Assembly: GCF_013201825.1 (NCBI RefSeq)
Contig: NZ_CP053836.1
Span: 1,798,001-1,862,000 of the forward strand
Length of the DNA stretch: 64,000 nt
Origin: Halarcobacter ebronensis
Lineage (GTDB): Bacteria; Campylobacterota; Campylobacteria; Campylobacterales; Arcobacteraceae
Direction: 5' to 3'
A model generated the notes under the pieces. That model was not told the DNA's origin. It ran no database searches and saw nothing but the letters and a program-made list of their open reading frames with translations. Positions 1-9,387 of the stretch are shown here, piece after piece; position 1 is the first letter of the stretch; each line of letters opens with the position of its first letter. Position numbers and translations under genes: made by a program.

Positions 1-1170
1 TATGTTTGTTCCTTCAAAAACTTTTAATCTCTTATCTGCAAGTTTTTCAAGCTCTAAACCTTTAGTTATTTTTTCATAATCAACTTTAACTAAAGCTTTT
101 GCTTCTTCATATTCTAATGTTTTTGGTAAAATTTTGTTTAAAACTTTTACAATAACAAATTTATCATTGTTAAAAAATGGTTTAAGAACATCTCCAGGTA
201 CTGAATTTATAACCTCTTGGTTGTTCTCTTCTGGAAATGCTAATTCTGATTGTTTTATATTTTCAGTTGAAACAAATTTAAGTTCACCTTTTTTTAATTG
301 AAGGTACTTTTTAAGTGCAACTTTTTTTGTCTCTTTCTCATTTAAAGATTTGATAATATCATCTTTAGCTTCTTCTAAAGATTTAATTTTTCCATCCTCT
401 TTTATAAATTCAGTTTTGAATTTATTGTAGTGATCTTCAATCTCTTCATTTGAAAAACTGTTTGAAACTAAAGGGATCTCATCAATTTGAAGTTCAAATG
501 ATGTTTCTGATTTATAGTTATTTTTATTTATTTCCCAATATTTTTTCAAATCTTCATCACTATATTTTAAATCTATATCATTTTGGCTTAGAATCTCAAT
601 ATTTATATTATCTTTTGAAAAGAAAAGTCTGTTTAATGCTTCAATTTCACTTTTTTGTGCATCTACTTTAAATATTTTCTCAACTTTTTGTAATAAGATA
701 TCTCTTTTTAATGATGCTTCAAATACTATTGGTGTTGTTCTATTTTGATGTAGAACTTTGATATAAGTATCTTTATCAAATTTTCCATCTTTTATAAATC
801 CTGGGATTTTTACAAGCTCTTTTGCAACTTCATCATCTGTTACACCCAAACCAATCTCATCTGCAAAAGATAAAATAAGATTTTTTTGAATAGCAGTATT
901 GTATGCAACCTCTTTTAGTTTCAATTTATCAGCCATCTCTTGATTAAATTGTTGCCCAAAAACTCTTGAATATTGGTCATATAATGAAGAGTATTCTCTT
1001 TGATATTCTTCTACTGAAACTTCTCTATCACCTACAACAGCAACAACTCCACCTTTTGAACCATAGTTGTAAGATCCCCATCCCACAAATCCTGCTCCAA
1101 CAAAGGCTATTGTACTTATCCAAATAGTTATTACAAGCCATTTTTTATGTCTTTGCATCCAAGTAATCAT
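1..1170 (-). CDS. PpiD/SurA-like periplasmic folding factor, C-terminus outside window
   Basis: Reads from an ATG at 1170 down to base 1 without a stop (390 codons), so the C-terminus lies outside the window. The N-terminus has a short basic segment (MITWMQRHKK), one membrane anchor of about 20 residues, then a SurA_N-like helical region. That is the PpiD arrangement: an inner-membrane anchor holding a periplasmic chaperone/peptidyl-prolyl isomerase that helps outer-membrane proteins fold. An AGAGGA ribosome binding site lies 9 bases upstream of this ATG; a nearer ATG at 1176 is in another frame. It follows recD2 by 49 bases on the same strand. The isomerase domain cannot be confirmed because the end is missing. 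Confidence 0.8.
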   Translation of the reverse strand, partial: MITWMQRHKKWLVITIWISTIAFVGAGFVGWGSYNYGSKGGVVAVVGDREVSVEEYQREYSSLYDQYSRVFGQQFNQEMADKLKLKEVAYNTAIQKNLILSFADEIGLGVTDDEVAKELVKIPGFIKDGKFDKDTYIKVLHQNRTTPIVFEASLKRDILLQKVEKIFKVDAQKSEIEALNRLFFSKDNINIEILSQNDIDLKYSDEDLKKYWEINKNNYKSETSFELQIDEIPLVSNSFSNEEIEDHYNKFKTEFIKEDGKIKSLEEAKDDIIKSLNEKETKKVALKKYLQLKKGELKFVSTENIKQSELAFPEENNQEVINSVPGDVLKPFFNNDKFVIVKVLNKILPKTLEYEEAKALVKVDYEKITKGLELEKLADKRLKVFEGTNI

Positions 1171-1219
1171 AAAACATTATCCTCTATTAAATTTCGGATA
1201 TAATACTCAATAGTTGCTT

Positions 1220-3535
1220 TTAAATAGGTAAAGAGTTATTATTTTTATGCAATAAAAGGTCATTTATCACTGATTCCCTTTTAGTAGTTTCTATTTTTTT
1301 GCAAGCACTTTTAAATGCATCCTCTTCTCCAACAATAAAACACATCTTCTTAGCTCTTGTAATTGCTGTGTATAGAAGTTTGGTATTATGCATTATATAG
1401 TGAGAAAAACTCATTGGAATAAGTGCATTTTCATACTCCATTCCTTGAGTTTTATGAATCGTTAAACAATAAGCAAGAGATAAAAGAGAATTTAAGTCTT
1501 CAAAATCATAAAAAACAACCATATCATCATTGGGATATAAAACTATAGTTTGACTCTCATCAAAATCAAGTTTTATTATAAGACCTAATTGACCATTAAA
1601 AACCCTTTTTTCAAGATATTCTGTTGAATTTGATTTATACATTTGCATTGTTTGAGCTTTCATATTTTCATTTTTTATATGAATCACTTTATCACTCATT
1701 TTAAACTCATAAAGTTTTGTTTTATAACCTTTACCTTTTGTATGATTAAAAAGTGTTTGAAGTTGTATATTTATATTTTCAACGCCCAAAGGACCAGCTT
1801 TCATAGGAGTGATCACTTGAAAAAGAGTTAAAGCTTTTGAGATATCTTTTGCTTTAATATTGTCATAATATTTTTGTATATATGAAGTTGAAATATTAAG
1901 TATTGTATTTAAAATATTTTCACTTATTTGAGCTCTTATTCCTGAAAATTCACTCTGATTAAGAGAGTTTTTTACAGCATAATAGTTATTAATTGAGACA
2001 TTTATAAATGAAAAGTCTTCATACTCTTTAGAGTATTCAGGGATATTCCCTTCTCTAATTTCATTTGCAATTACAGCTATTGCTTGATTCTCATTTTGTC
2101 TATAAATTTTTGTCAGTTTACAAATAGGAGCCAACTCATATTTTATTGAATCTTCCAAAATATTTCCAGCTCCAATTGCAGGAAGTTGCCCATCATCACC
2201 TACAATTATAAAAACTGTGTCATGTGAAATTTTTTTTACTAGATTATAAAACATAACAGAGTTTACCATAGAGGCTTCATCAAGAAGTATTACTTTATGT
2301 GGAAAGAAATCTTTATCTTCATGTTTTACAAACAAAGATTGTATTGTTGAACTATTGTATCCTGTTGTATCAGAGATTCTTTGACTTGCAATTCCACTTA
2401 AAGCAATTGTAATAATATCATCATAAGATACTATCTCCTCAAGAAGTTCCAATATTGCCCTGCTTGATGTTGATTTACCAGTTCCAGCATAACCTATTAG
2501 AAAAAGGGTTTTATTCCCTTCATTTATTATCTCTACTGCTCTTTTTTGCTCTTCACTTAAAGTAAAACCTAAACTAATCTCTCTTTTTTCTATATATTCA
2601 CTAAAATTTGCAACTATTTTTCTATTTTTTTCATCTTTTCTTCTTTGAAAAAAATCCAATATTTTTCTCTCTGCATTATATAAAATTGAAGGAGATAATC
2701 TATTCTCTCTTGTTACATAAATCTCTTGTTGAACAAGCATTTTTGTAATTGCATTTTCATACAAAAGCTCTTCATTTTCAAAGTGTAAAGACTCATTTAG
2801 AAGTTTATATAGATGAAATCTATCAATAGAGGAGTTTCCATTGTTATCGCAAAACTCCCTTAAAGTATAGTTTATACAAGCACTAATTCTAAACTCTGAT
2901 TTTAAATCAATACCCAAAACCTTTGCAATCTCATCAGCTCTTTTAAAACCAATACCTTTTATATCAATCAAAATATAAGGATTATTTTTAATCTTTTCAA
3001 TTAGATTTTCAACTTCACTAAAATGTGAGTAGATTTTATTAATAAGATTTGAAGTAACACCAAATTTAGAAAGAAAAGTACCAAGTTCCCTTAAGTGTTT
3101 AAATCGATTCCAAGAGCTAACAATTTTTTCAAGTTTTTTCTCTTTTATTCCCTTAAACTGCAAGAGTTCATTAGGTTTCTCATTTAAGATTTCAATTAGT
3201 TCATCTTCACTATATTTTTCTAAAAGTTCATGGGCAAATTTATTGCCAATACCTTTTACAATTTTTGTTAAAAAAAAGAAAATTTCAGCCTCTTTTAGCT
3301 CTAATGTTTGAAATTGAAACTGCACTCCATACTTTTTATGGGTAATCCAATCTCCTCTTAAAATTATCTCTTCACCAACAATCTTCTCAATATCCGTATC
3401 AAAGTATGTTCCACAAATTTTTTGATTATTCTCTAAAACAGCAATAATATATTTAGTCTCTTCATTTTTATAAAGAACTTTTTTAATCACTCCACTTAAA
3501 TTAAAAAGTCTCTCTTCTTGGTTATTTGTCTCCAT
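1220..3535 (-). CDS. recD2: RecD2-type superfamily 1B DNA helicase
   Basis: 771 residues. The N-terminal OB-like region is followed by helix-hairpin-helix segments (KGIG near 94 and 193) and then a helicase core with Walker A GYAGTGKST at 348-356 and Walker B LLDEAS. The C-terminal AITRAKK motif is typical of RecD-family helicases. The long N-terminus without RecB or RecC partners nearby marks it as RecD2, a 5'-3' helicase involved in repair, rather than the RecBCD subunit. Its ATG shares one base with the stop of the upstream small gene (TAATG), so the two are translationally coupled. About the usual RecD2 length, with no missing motif seen. Confidence 0.88.
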   Translation of the reverse strand: METNNQEERLFNLSGVIKKVLYKNEETKYIIAVLENNQKICGTYFDTDIEKIVGEEIILRGDWITHKKYGVQFQFQTLELKEAEIFFFLTKIVKGIGNKFAHELLEKYSEDELIEILNEKPNELLQFKGIKEKKLEKIVSSWNRFKHLRELGTFLSKFGVTSNLINKIYSHFSEVENLIEKIKNNPYILIDIKGIGFKRADEIAKVLGIDLKSEFRISACINYTLREFCDNNGNSSIDRFHLYKLLNESLHFENEELLYENAITKMLVQQEIYVTRENRLSPSILYNAERKILDFFQRRKDEKNRKIVANFSEYIEKREISLGFTLSEEQKRAVEIINEGNKTLFLIGYAGTGKSTSSRAILELLEEIVSYDDIITIALSGIASQRISDTTGYNSSTIQSLFVKHEDKDFFPHKVILLDEASMVNSVMFYNLVKKISHDTVFIIVGDDGQLPAIGAGNILEDSIKYELAPICKLTKIYRQNENQAIAVIANEIREGNIPEYSKEYEDFSFINVSINNYYAVKNSLNQSEFSGIRAQISENILNTILNISTSYIQKYYDNIKAKDISKALTLFQVITPMKAGPLGVENINIQLQTLFNHTKGKGYKTKLYEFKMSDKVIHIKNENMKAQTMQMYKSNSTEYLEKRVFNGQLGLIIKLDFDESQTIVLYPNDDMVVFYDFEDLNSLLSLAYCLTIHKTQGMEYENALIPMSFSHYIMHNTKLLYTAITRAKKMCFIVGEEDAFKSACKKIETTKRESVINDLLLHKNNNSLPI

Positions 3536-3888
3536 TAATAACCATCATCAAACTTTGAGTTTTTATGTTTATCTTTTTTATAACTATTTCTATTTTTCTC
3601 TTTTTGAAGAAGATTTGCCTCTTTAAGCAGCGTTGTTCTCTCATTCTCAAAATTTTCACTTGAAGTTTGCGCAATTTGCAGAGTCTTATTTATAAAAGCT
3701 ATTAATTCAGTAAAATATTTTGAGTTTAAATCTATTGCCTCTACTCTTTTTAGGTCTTCATAATTTTTAAGTGTTCTTTGTTTAAAAAGCTCTTCATCAA
3801 AATTTTCTAGTTTTAAAAGGGACACTGTTCTTGTAAAGAATTTTTCAAGAACTCTAATATATCTTATTCTTTGTTGCTTCTCATGCAT
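3535..3888 (-). CDS. Small basic protein of unknown function
   Basis: 117 residues, predicted largely helical and very rich in lysine, glutamate and asparagine, ending in a basic tail (KKDKHKNSK). I do not recognise the family. It starts two bases after the arsC stop and its own stop overlaps the recD2 start, so it is made from the same transcript and coupled to recD2. That position would suit a helicase partner, but no motif supports this. The real-gene call rests on the tight coupling and the absence of a competing frame. Confidence 0.75.
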   Translation of the reverse strand: MHEKQQRIRYIRVLEKFFTRTVSLLKLENFDEELFKQRTLKNYEDLKRVEAIDLNSKYFTELIAFINKTLQIAQTSSENFENERTTLLKEANLLQKEKNRNSYKKDKHKNSKFDDGY

Positions 3889-3890
3889 GA

Positions 3891-4238
3891 TTATAAAATC
3901 TTGTCAATATTTTCTAAAGGTCTTGCTATAACAGCTTTTTTTCCTTTAATAACTACTGGTCTTTCAATAAGTTTTGGGTTTTTTACCATTGCTTCAATCA
4001 ATCTATCCTCTGATGTTTCATCTTTTAGATTTAGCTCTTTGTAAATATCCTCTTTAGTTCTCATAAGCTCTTTTGCTGAAAGTCCTAAAAGTTTAAGGGT
4101 ATTTTTTATCTCCTCTTTACTTGGAGTTTCATCTAAATATTTAACTATATTTATATCAAATTTTTTATCTTCTAAATATGTTAATGCATCCCTAGATTTA
4201 CCACATCTAGGATTATGCCAAATTGTTATCTTTTCCAT
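3891..4238 (-). CDS. arsC: ArsC-family (glutaredoxin-dependent type) arsenate reductase
   Basis: 115 residues. Catalytic Cys12 sits in HNPRCGKSR, and Arg60, Arg93 and Arg106 match the three arginines that bind oxyanion in E. coli ArsC. These fit reduction of arsenate to arsenite at the expense of glutathione/glutaredoxin. Length matches the family (about 115-140). AAAGG lies 7 bases before the ATG. There is no ars operon around it: it lies between fliW and a small unknown gene, so it may be a housekeeping ArsC/YffB-like oxidoreductase rather than a dedicated resistance gene. Confidence 0.82.
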   Translation of the reverse strand: MEKITIWHNPRCGKSRDALTYLEDKKFDINIVKYLDETPSKEEIKNTLKLLGLSAKELMRTKEDIYKELNLKDETSEDRLIEAMVKNPKLIERPVVIKGKKAVIARPLENIDKIL

Positions 4239-4261
4239 CTATAACCTTTGAAAAATATATA

Positions 4262-4636
4262 TTAAAATTTTGGTAATATATTGTTTAAACTCTCTAAGCC
4301 TAGTTCTTCTAGATTTAAGTGTATTTGTCCCATTTTATTTGTTTTATTATTCATTATAATGGGAGAAAAAATATTCATCGAGGAGTTTGAGACTTCCGCT
4401 TGTAGTACAAAGATATAAAATATTGATATATCTTCAAGTCTCTCAATATCTAACTTATTTTTAAAGTCCTCAGGAAGTTCAAAAGCTAAGGATTTAAGAG
4501 CACCAAAGCTCATCAATCTTAAAGTTATACCTGTTTCAACACCAGTTATAACTGAAAAAAAATCATCTAGTTTAGATAGTTCAAACTCTTTTTCTTCCGT
4601 ACATCCGTCGATTGGTATAACTACTTCATAAACCAT
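4262..4636 (-). CDS. fliW: Flagellar assembly factor FliW
   Basis: 124 residues. The opening pattern YEVVIPIDG and the C-terminal block around NIFSPIIMNN...MGQIHLN match FliW, where the usual form is V-N-hydrophobic-AP followed by MAQ. FliW binds flagellin and also binds and antagonises the translational repressor CsrA, so flagellin synthesis follows assembly. No flagellin or csrA gene is in the window. It is first in a minus-strand operon with arsC, the unknown 117-residue gene and recD2, and is divergent from the hook-length gene fliK. Confidence 0.82.
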   Translation of the reverse strand: MVYEVVIPIDGCTEEKEFELSKLDDFFSVITGVETGITLRLMSFGALKSLAFELPEDFKNKLDIERLEDISIFYIFVLQAEVSNSSMNIFSPIIMNNKTNKMGQIHLNLEELGLESLNNILPKF

Positions 4637-4711
4637 GTATTTTCCTTTGTAACTAAAAAGATTTTACTTAAAATAGAATTTGTTGTCAATTAATAATTCG
4701 ATTTTTTATGA

Positions 4712-4717
4712 TATACT
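4712..4717 (+). promoter_or_regulatory. Candidate -10 element of fliK; message apparently leaderless
   Basis: TATACT ends 6 bases before the fliK ATG at 4724, so transcription would start at or next to the A of the ATG. No AGGA-like site precedes the ATG. I infer a leaderless or nearly leaderless message. Confidence 0.45.
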
Positions 4718-4723
4718 GCTTAA

Positions 4724-6805
4724 ATGTTAGTTTCAAATAGCAACAACTTATTGAACATACTATTGCCAAATAATAACAATGTTTTAAAAGAGGCACTAAA
4801 AAATGCAGATATGAAAACATTGGAAGAGGTTGCAAAAGGTGCAACTAGTGTTGGAGATATTTTACAAAACCTTTTTGATGACCTAAAAACAGGTACTAAA
4901 AACAACTCAAACTTAGAAAATATACTTAAAAATTCAAACCTTTTTAAAGATTTTGGAAGCTTTGCAAAATCAATCAATACGCTGCTTGAACAACTTGATC
5001 CTTCAATGGAAAAATACAGACCTCAATTGGAAAATTTTTTAAAAAACATCTCAGAGCTTGATGGAAATATGTTAAAAGAGATGATTAATAAATCTGGTGT
5101 ATTTTTGGAGTCTAAAATTTTAGAACAAACCAAAGCTGATGCAAATCAAGCTCTACCAAAAAATTTAGAGAATTTGTTAAATCAGATAAAAACTATATTA
5201 AAAGATATCCCATCACTTGAAGCAAAAAATATTACTTCAATGATAGATAAAATATTACAAAATAGTTCAAACCCTACTCAAACGTCAAATATGCTAAATA
5301 GTGAACTAAAAGCCTTAACAAGTGAACTACAAAAATTATCAAATGGTTTAAGTGACAAACAGTTATCAAATCTTAATCAATTAACCAATATATTAAAAAA
5401 TATTTCAAACAGCGGTCAATTAGTGGAATCAAAAATTGAAAATCTTAATCAAAATACACAATTAGCACAAACAACACAACAAACACAAAACCAATTGCAA
5501 CAAACATCAATACCCCAAAGTCAGCAACAAATAACTTCTTCTCAAACACCAATACCACAAAATCTGCTTTTAGAGAAACAGGATTTAATAAATAAAACAG
5601 TAGATACTCTCTTTCAATTAAGAAATGAGATTCAATCAAATAGTACAATCTCAAATAAAGAACCTATTATGAAACTAATAGATAATCTTTTGCAAAACAA
5701 TGATATTTTTTCAAAAAACAGTTCACAGATGGAAGTAAAATCAGCACTAAATCAACTAACACAACTAGGAGATTTAAAACTTCTTTCAAATCAAAATCCA
5801 GCTGTTGCCACTTTAGTTGATTCATTAAAAAACCAGATTGACTCAATATCAAATCTTGAGACAAAAGTTTTACAAAATGTGAATATTCAAAGTGACAAAC
5901 AGAGTTTAACAAGGGATATACAACAAACACTCTTTAGCTTAAAAAGTGAATTAATAAATATACCTTCATCCAATACAAGTTTTATAAATCAAATAATTGA
6001 TAAACTCCTAAATATTCAAAATCTTTTTTCTAAGATTGATATGCCTTTGGAACTACAAACTCTTCAAACTCAAAATAGTACAAATAGTTTTCCAAATAAT
6101 TTTGCAAACAACTTAAACTCTTTGATTTTGAATCTAAAAGAGAGCATTGTAAATCTATCTTCAAATCATGAAAATCTAAATTTGCAAAATAGTATTTACA
6201 AAAGTATTGATAAACTTGAAACAATTGTAAACAATTTCATTCATCATCAAACAAACACAACACCAGCTCAAACTAATCTACACAATGATATAAAAAGTGT
6301 TCTTTTACAAATGCAAATGGAGTTACAAACAAAAAGTGATTCAACTTCAAACGAGACCATGAAACAAATTGATAAAATTGTTTCCCAAATAGAGTATCAT
6401 CAACTCTACTCTATTGTCTCAAATAGCAATAGTGTTTATATCCCTTTTTTATGGGATATGTTAGAAGATGGCAATATCTCAATGAAAAAAATAGATGAAA
6501 ATAAATTCTATTGTGAAATAAATCTTTCTTTAAAAGAGTTTGGACAAACTCAACTTCTATTGGCTTTATATGACAAAAATAAATTAGATTTAACAGTATA
6601 TCTATCAAAAGAGAGCTTCAAACAAACCTTTAGAGAAAACTCTGTAAAACTAAAACAAGCGTTAAATAAAGTAAATCTAATACCTGTAAATATCAAAATT
6701 ATTGATATGCAAGAGGAGAAAGAGGAGACAAGTAAAGTTAAAAAGCAAACTGATGTATATAATCAAAACTCAAGCTTAAATATGGGAATAGATATAAGGG
6801 CATAA
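4724..6805 (+). CDS. fliK: Flagellar hook-length control protein FliK
   Basis: 693 residues. A long low-complexity N-terminal and central region, rich in Asn, Gln, Ser and Leu with a Gln/Thr-rich patch around residues 246-275, precedes a folded C-terminal block near 590-665 (EINLSLKEFGQTQLLLALYD...). The latter resembles the Flg_hook domain that contacts FlhB. The architecture is that of the FliK molecular ruler, secreted through the flagellar export gate to set hook length. The next gene, one base downstream, is flhX, an FlhB C-terminal homologue and the expected partner. No ribosome binding site is seen; see the -10 element upstream. Confidence 0.75.
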   Translation: MLVSNSNNLLNILLPNNNNVLKEALKNADMKTLEEVAKGATSVGDILQNLFDDLKTGTKNNSNLENILKNSNLFKDFGSFAKSINTLLEQLDPSMEKYRPQLENFLKNISELDGNMLKEMINKSGVFLESKILEQTKADANQALPKNLENLLNQIKTILKDIPSLEAKNITSMIDKILQNSSNPTQTSNMLNSELKALTSELQKLSNGLSDKQLSNLNQLTNILKNISNSGQLVESKIENLNQNTQLAQTTQQTQNQLQQTSIPQSQQQITSSQTPIPQNLLLEKQDLINKTVDTLFQLRNEIQSNSTISNKEPIMKLIDNLLQNNDIFSKNSSQMEVKSALNQLTQLGDLKLLSNQNPAVATLVDSLKNQIDSISNLETKVLQNVNIQSDKQSLTRDIQQTLFSLKSELINIPSSNTSFINQIIDKLLNIQNLFSKIDMPLELQTLQTQNSTNSFPNNFANNLNSLILNLKESIVNLSSNHENLNLQNSIYKSIDKLETIVNNFIHHQTNTTPAQTNLHNDIKSVLLQMQMELQTKSDSTSNETMKQIDKIVSQIEYHQLYSIVSNSNSVYIPFLWDMLEDGNISMKKIDENKFYCEINLSLKEFGQTQLLLALYDKNKLDLTVYLSKESFKQTFRENSVKLKQALNKVNLIPVNIKIIDMQEEKEETSKVKKQTDVYNQNSSLNMGIDIRA

Positions 6806-6806
6806 A

Positions 6807-7103
6807 ATGAGAGAAGAGAATAATATAAAAAAAGCTGTTGCATTAGAGTATGATATAAATGTTGATAATGCCCCTAAAATTACGGCAAAAGGTAGTGGTG
6901 AAATTGCAAAAAACATTATCAAAATTGCTCAAAAAAATGAAATCCCAATTAAAAAAGATGAAGACTTAATAGAACTTCTTTCTGCCATTGATATTGATAA
7001 AGAGATTCCTGACAGTATGTATAAAGCTGTAGCTGAAATTTTCTCTTTTATCTATGATTTGACAACTTTAGAAAGAAGAAAAAGAGAACAAGGTCAACAA
7101 TAA
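6807..7103 (+). CDS. flhX: FlhX: stand-alone homologue of the FlhB C-terminal switch domain
   Basis: 98 residues that match only the cytoplasmic end of FlhB/EscU export-switch proteins (KAVALEYD...NAPKITAKG...KEIPDSMYKAVAEI). The membrane domain and the NPTH autocleavage loop are absent. In Helicobacter the FlhX family can stand in for the cleaved FlhB C-terminal fragment, which changes the export apparatus from hook-type to filament-type cargo. Starting one base after fliK, it is clearly co-transcribed with it, consistent with an FliK-FlhB switch pair. Confidence 0.82.
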   Translation: MREENNIKKAVALEYDINVDNAPKITAKGSGEIAKNIIKIAQKNEIPIKKDEDLIELLSAIDIDKEIPDSMYKAVAEIFSFIYDLTTLERRKREQGQQ

Positions 7104-7170
7104 AACTACATTGATATTTTTGTAAGTTCACTTATAATATAATCCAACAAAAAACAGAAACTGGCACTTG

Positions 7171-7611
7171 ATGAAAACGAACAATTTAGACAATCCTTTT
7201 TTTATTGTTATGCTTTGTATTTTTTCAATAATAATTAATACACTATCATCTATTCATTTTTTTCCAATACTATTTTTAGGTGTGCTTTTTATGGCTTTTT
7301 TTACCTGCTTAAAAAAGAGGTATCACTACTCTTTAATGCTTGTAATAATAACCTTAACACTAATTGAGTTAAACAATGGATTTAAAATATTCTCTTTATC
7401 CCTTCTGTCAGCATTTATATATATTTTTATTACCCCTTATATTAAAAGAATCTTAACATTTAGCTCTCTGAATTCATATATTTATATGGCTGTGTTTTAT
7501 CTTGGCGTATATATAATGTGGTCATTTAACAATGAAGTAAATTTTCAATTAAATTATACACTTATAATAAATTTACTAATTGATTTTGTCATATTTGGAG
7601 TTTTCATTTGA
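7171..7611 (+). CDS. MreD-like membrane protein upstream of PBP2
   Basis: 146 residues with about five membrane-spanning segments and almost no soluble loops. A TTG three bases upstream is also in frame, but the ATG at 7171 is preferred. It directly precedes mrdA, with a 4-base TTGA overlap, the position usually held by mreD in the rod-shape module. Sequence similarity to MreD is too weak to see by eye, so the call relies on size, topology and context. Confidence 0.55.
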   Translation: MKTNNLDNPFFIVMLCIFSIIINTLSSIHFFPILFLGVLFMAFFTCLKKRYHYSLMLVIITLTLIELNNGFKIFSLSLLSAFIYIFITPYIKRILTFSSLNSYIYMAVFYLGVYIMWSFNNEVNFQLNYTLIINLLIDFVIFGVFI

Positions 7612-9386
7612 AAAGATTAAACCTAATATTTATATTAATTTTAATAGTATTAATTACCCTACTTTCAAGAATATATTTTTTAAGTATAAAATCAAATACC
7701 TATTATGAAGAGTTGTCAAAAAGAAACTATATTAAAAAGATTTACAAGGTACCAAATAGAGGAATTATTAAAGATAGAAATGGTGTTCCATTAGCTATGA
7801 ATAAATTGGGATTTTCAATAAATCTAAAACCCCATTTAAGGTCATATAAAAAAAGAGAAAAACTAGACGAGTTAATAACTTTAATAAATAATCATTTCTC
7901 TCAATATTCAAAAGAGGACCTTTTAAAAGAGTATATGAAGCTTGACTCAAACTATAAACATGATTTTGTAAAAATTGTGGAGTTTATTCCCTATGAAAAC
8001 TTTTTTGATAAATATACAATTTTTAACTCAAATGATGATATTGAGATAAAAGCAGAAGTAAAAAGGGTTTATCCTTATGGAGAAAATGCTTCACACATTA
8101 TAGGTTATGTTGGTAAAGCATCAAAAATAGATATTGAGAATAATGAGTTTTCAAGATATAGTGATATTATAGGTAAAAATGGTCTTGAAAAATACTACAA
8201 TGAAAAACTTCAAGGAAAACTTGGAGAAAAAATTGTAAAAGTAAATGCTTTAAATAAAGAGATAGAGACCTTAGAAGAGACAGAAGCTTTTACAGACAAT
8301 GACTTAAATATTTCAATAGATATTAGACTACAAAAATATATTCAAGAGATTTTTGGAGAAGATAGTGGTGCTGTAGTTGTAATGAATGCAAAAAATGGGG
8401 AAATACTTGCAGCTGGCTCTTATCCAGAGTTTGACAACAATATCTTTGTTGATGGAATATCAATTGATGAGTGGAACAAATTAAGAAATGATTTTAACCA
8501 CCCTTTTACAAATAAATTAATAAATGGTATCTACCCTCCTGGTTCAACAATAAAAATGGGAATAGCTCTTTCGTTTTTAGAAAATGGTATAAAACCAAAT
8601 TTTGAAGTCTATTGCAGTGGTTCTATGCAACTAGGAAAGAGAAATTTTAGATGTTGGAAACATGATGGACATGGAAGAGTTGGATTTAAACGAGCAATTA
8701 GAGAGAGTTGTGATGACTTTTTCTATAAAGGAAGCTTACAAGTTGGAATCAATAAAATCTCTGAATCTTTAAAAGAATACGGGATTGGAGTTGAGACAGG
8801 GATAGATTTAGGTAATGAATTTTATGCAACAAATCCAAATAAAGAGTGGAAACAAGAAAAATATAGACAACCATGGTATTTGGGAGATACAATAAATGCT
8901 TCAATTGGACAAGGATATATGACTGTAACTCCTATGCAAATAGCAAGATATACAGCTTTTATCGCCACAGGTAATCTTCCTAAGCCCCACTTAGCTTTTG
9001 ATGCTTATGAAGCTCCTAAAGAAATAACTTATAGACCAAGTGATTTGAAGCTTGTACAAGAAGGAATGTATGATGTTGCAAATAATCCAAATGGAACTGC
9101 TTATTACCATGTAAGAGAATCAAATATTACTTTAGCAGCAAAAACAGGAACAGCACAAGTTGTAGCAATTCCACAAGAAGAGAAAAAGAGAATGAAAGAG
9201 AGTGAGCTTAAATATTATCATAGATCTCACGCATGGCTTACAGGATATGGTCCTTATAAAGATCCTCAATATGTAGTATCTATTATTGTTGAGCATGGAG
9301 GGCATGGAGGGAGTGCAGCAGGACATGTTATGAGTAAAATATTTAATAAACTAGAAGAACTAGGATATATTAAAAATAATAAATAA
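7608..9386 (+). CDS. mrdA: Penicillin-binding protein 2, peptidoglycan transpeptidase
   Basis: 592 residues. One N-terminal membrane anchor (about 5-25) is followed by a dimerisation domain and a transpeptidase domain with the nucleophile in PPGSTIKMG, the second motif SCD, and KTGTAQ. This is the elongation-specific transpeptidase that works with RodA and MreBCD on side-wall peptidoglycan. The start is TTG, overlapping the TGA of the upstream MreD-like gene (TTGA), so translation is coupled. rodA is not in the window. Full length. Confidence 0.92.
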   Translation: MKRLNLIFILILIVLITLLSRIYFLSIKSNTYYEELSKRNYIKKIYKVPNRGIIKDRNGVPLAMNKLGFSINLKPHLRSYKKREKLDELITLINNHFSQYSKEDLLKEYMKLDSNYKHDFVKIVEFIPYENFFDKYTIFNSNDDIEIKAEVKRVYPYGENASHIIGYVGKASKIDIENNEFSRYSDIIGKNGLEKYYNEKLQGKLGEKIVKVNALNKEIETLEETEAFTDNDLNISIDIRLQKYIQEIFGEDSGAVVVMNAKNGEILAAGSYPEFDNNIFVDGISIDEWNKLRNDFNHPFTNKLINGIYPPGSTIKMGIALSFLENGIKPNFEVYCSGSMQLGKRNFRCWKHDGHGRVGFKRAIRESCDDFFYKGSLQVGINKISESLKEYGIGVETGIDLGNEFYATNPNKEWKQEKYRQPWYLGDTINASIGQGYMTVTPMQIARYTAFIATGNLPKPHLAFDAYEAPKEITYRPSDLKLVQEGMYDVANNPNGTAYYHVRESNITLAAKTGTAQVVAIPQEEKKRMKESELKYYHRSHAWLTGYGPYKDPQYVVSIIVEHGGHGGSAAGHVMSKIFNKLEELGYIKNNK

Positions 9387-9387
9387 C

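Noticed and set aside
450-671. Plus-strand frame of 73 codons
   Set aside because: Lies antisense inside the PpiD-like gene, whose reading frame is continuous from 1170 to 1; no ribosome binding site.
3891-4238. arsC as part of an arsenic-resistance operon
   Set aside because: No arsB, acr3, arsR or arsM nearby; neighbours are fliW and recD2.
4720-4977. Minus-strand frame opposite the start of fliK
   Set aside because: Antisense shadow of fliK with no binding site and a composition set by the opposite frame.
5440-5540. CAA/ACA-rich stretch considered as a tandem repeat
   Set aside because: It encodes the Gln/Thr-rich linker of FliK with irregular spacing; no fixed repeat unit.
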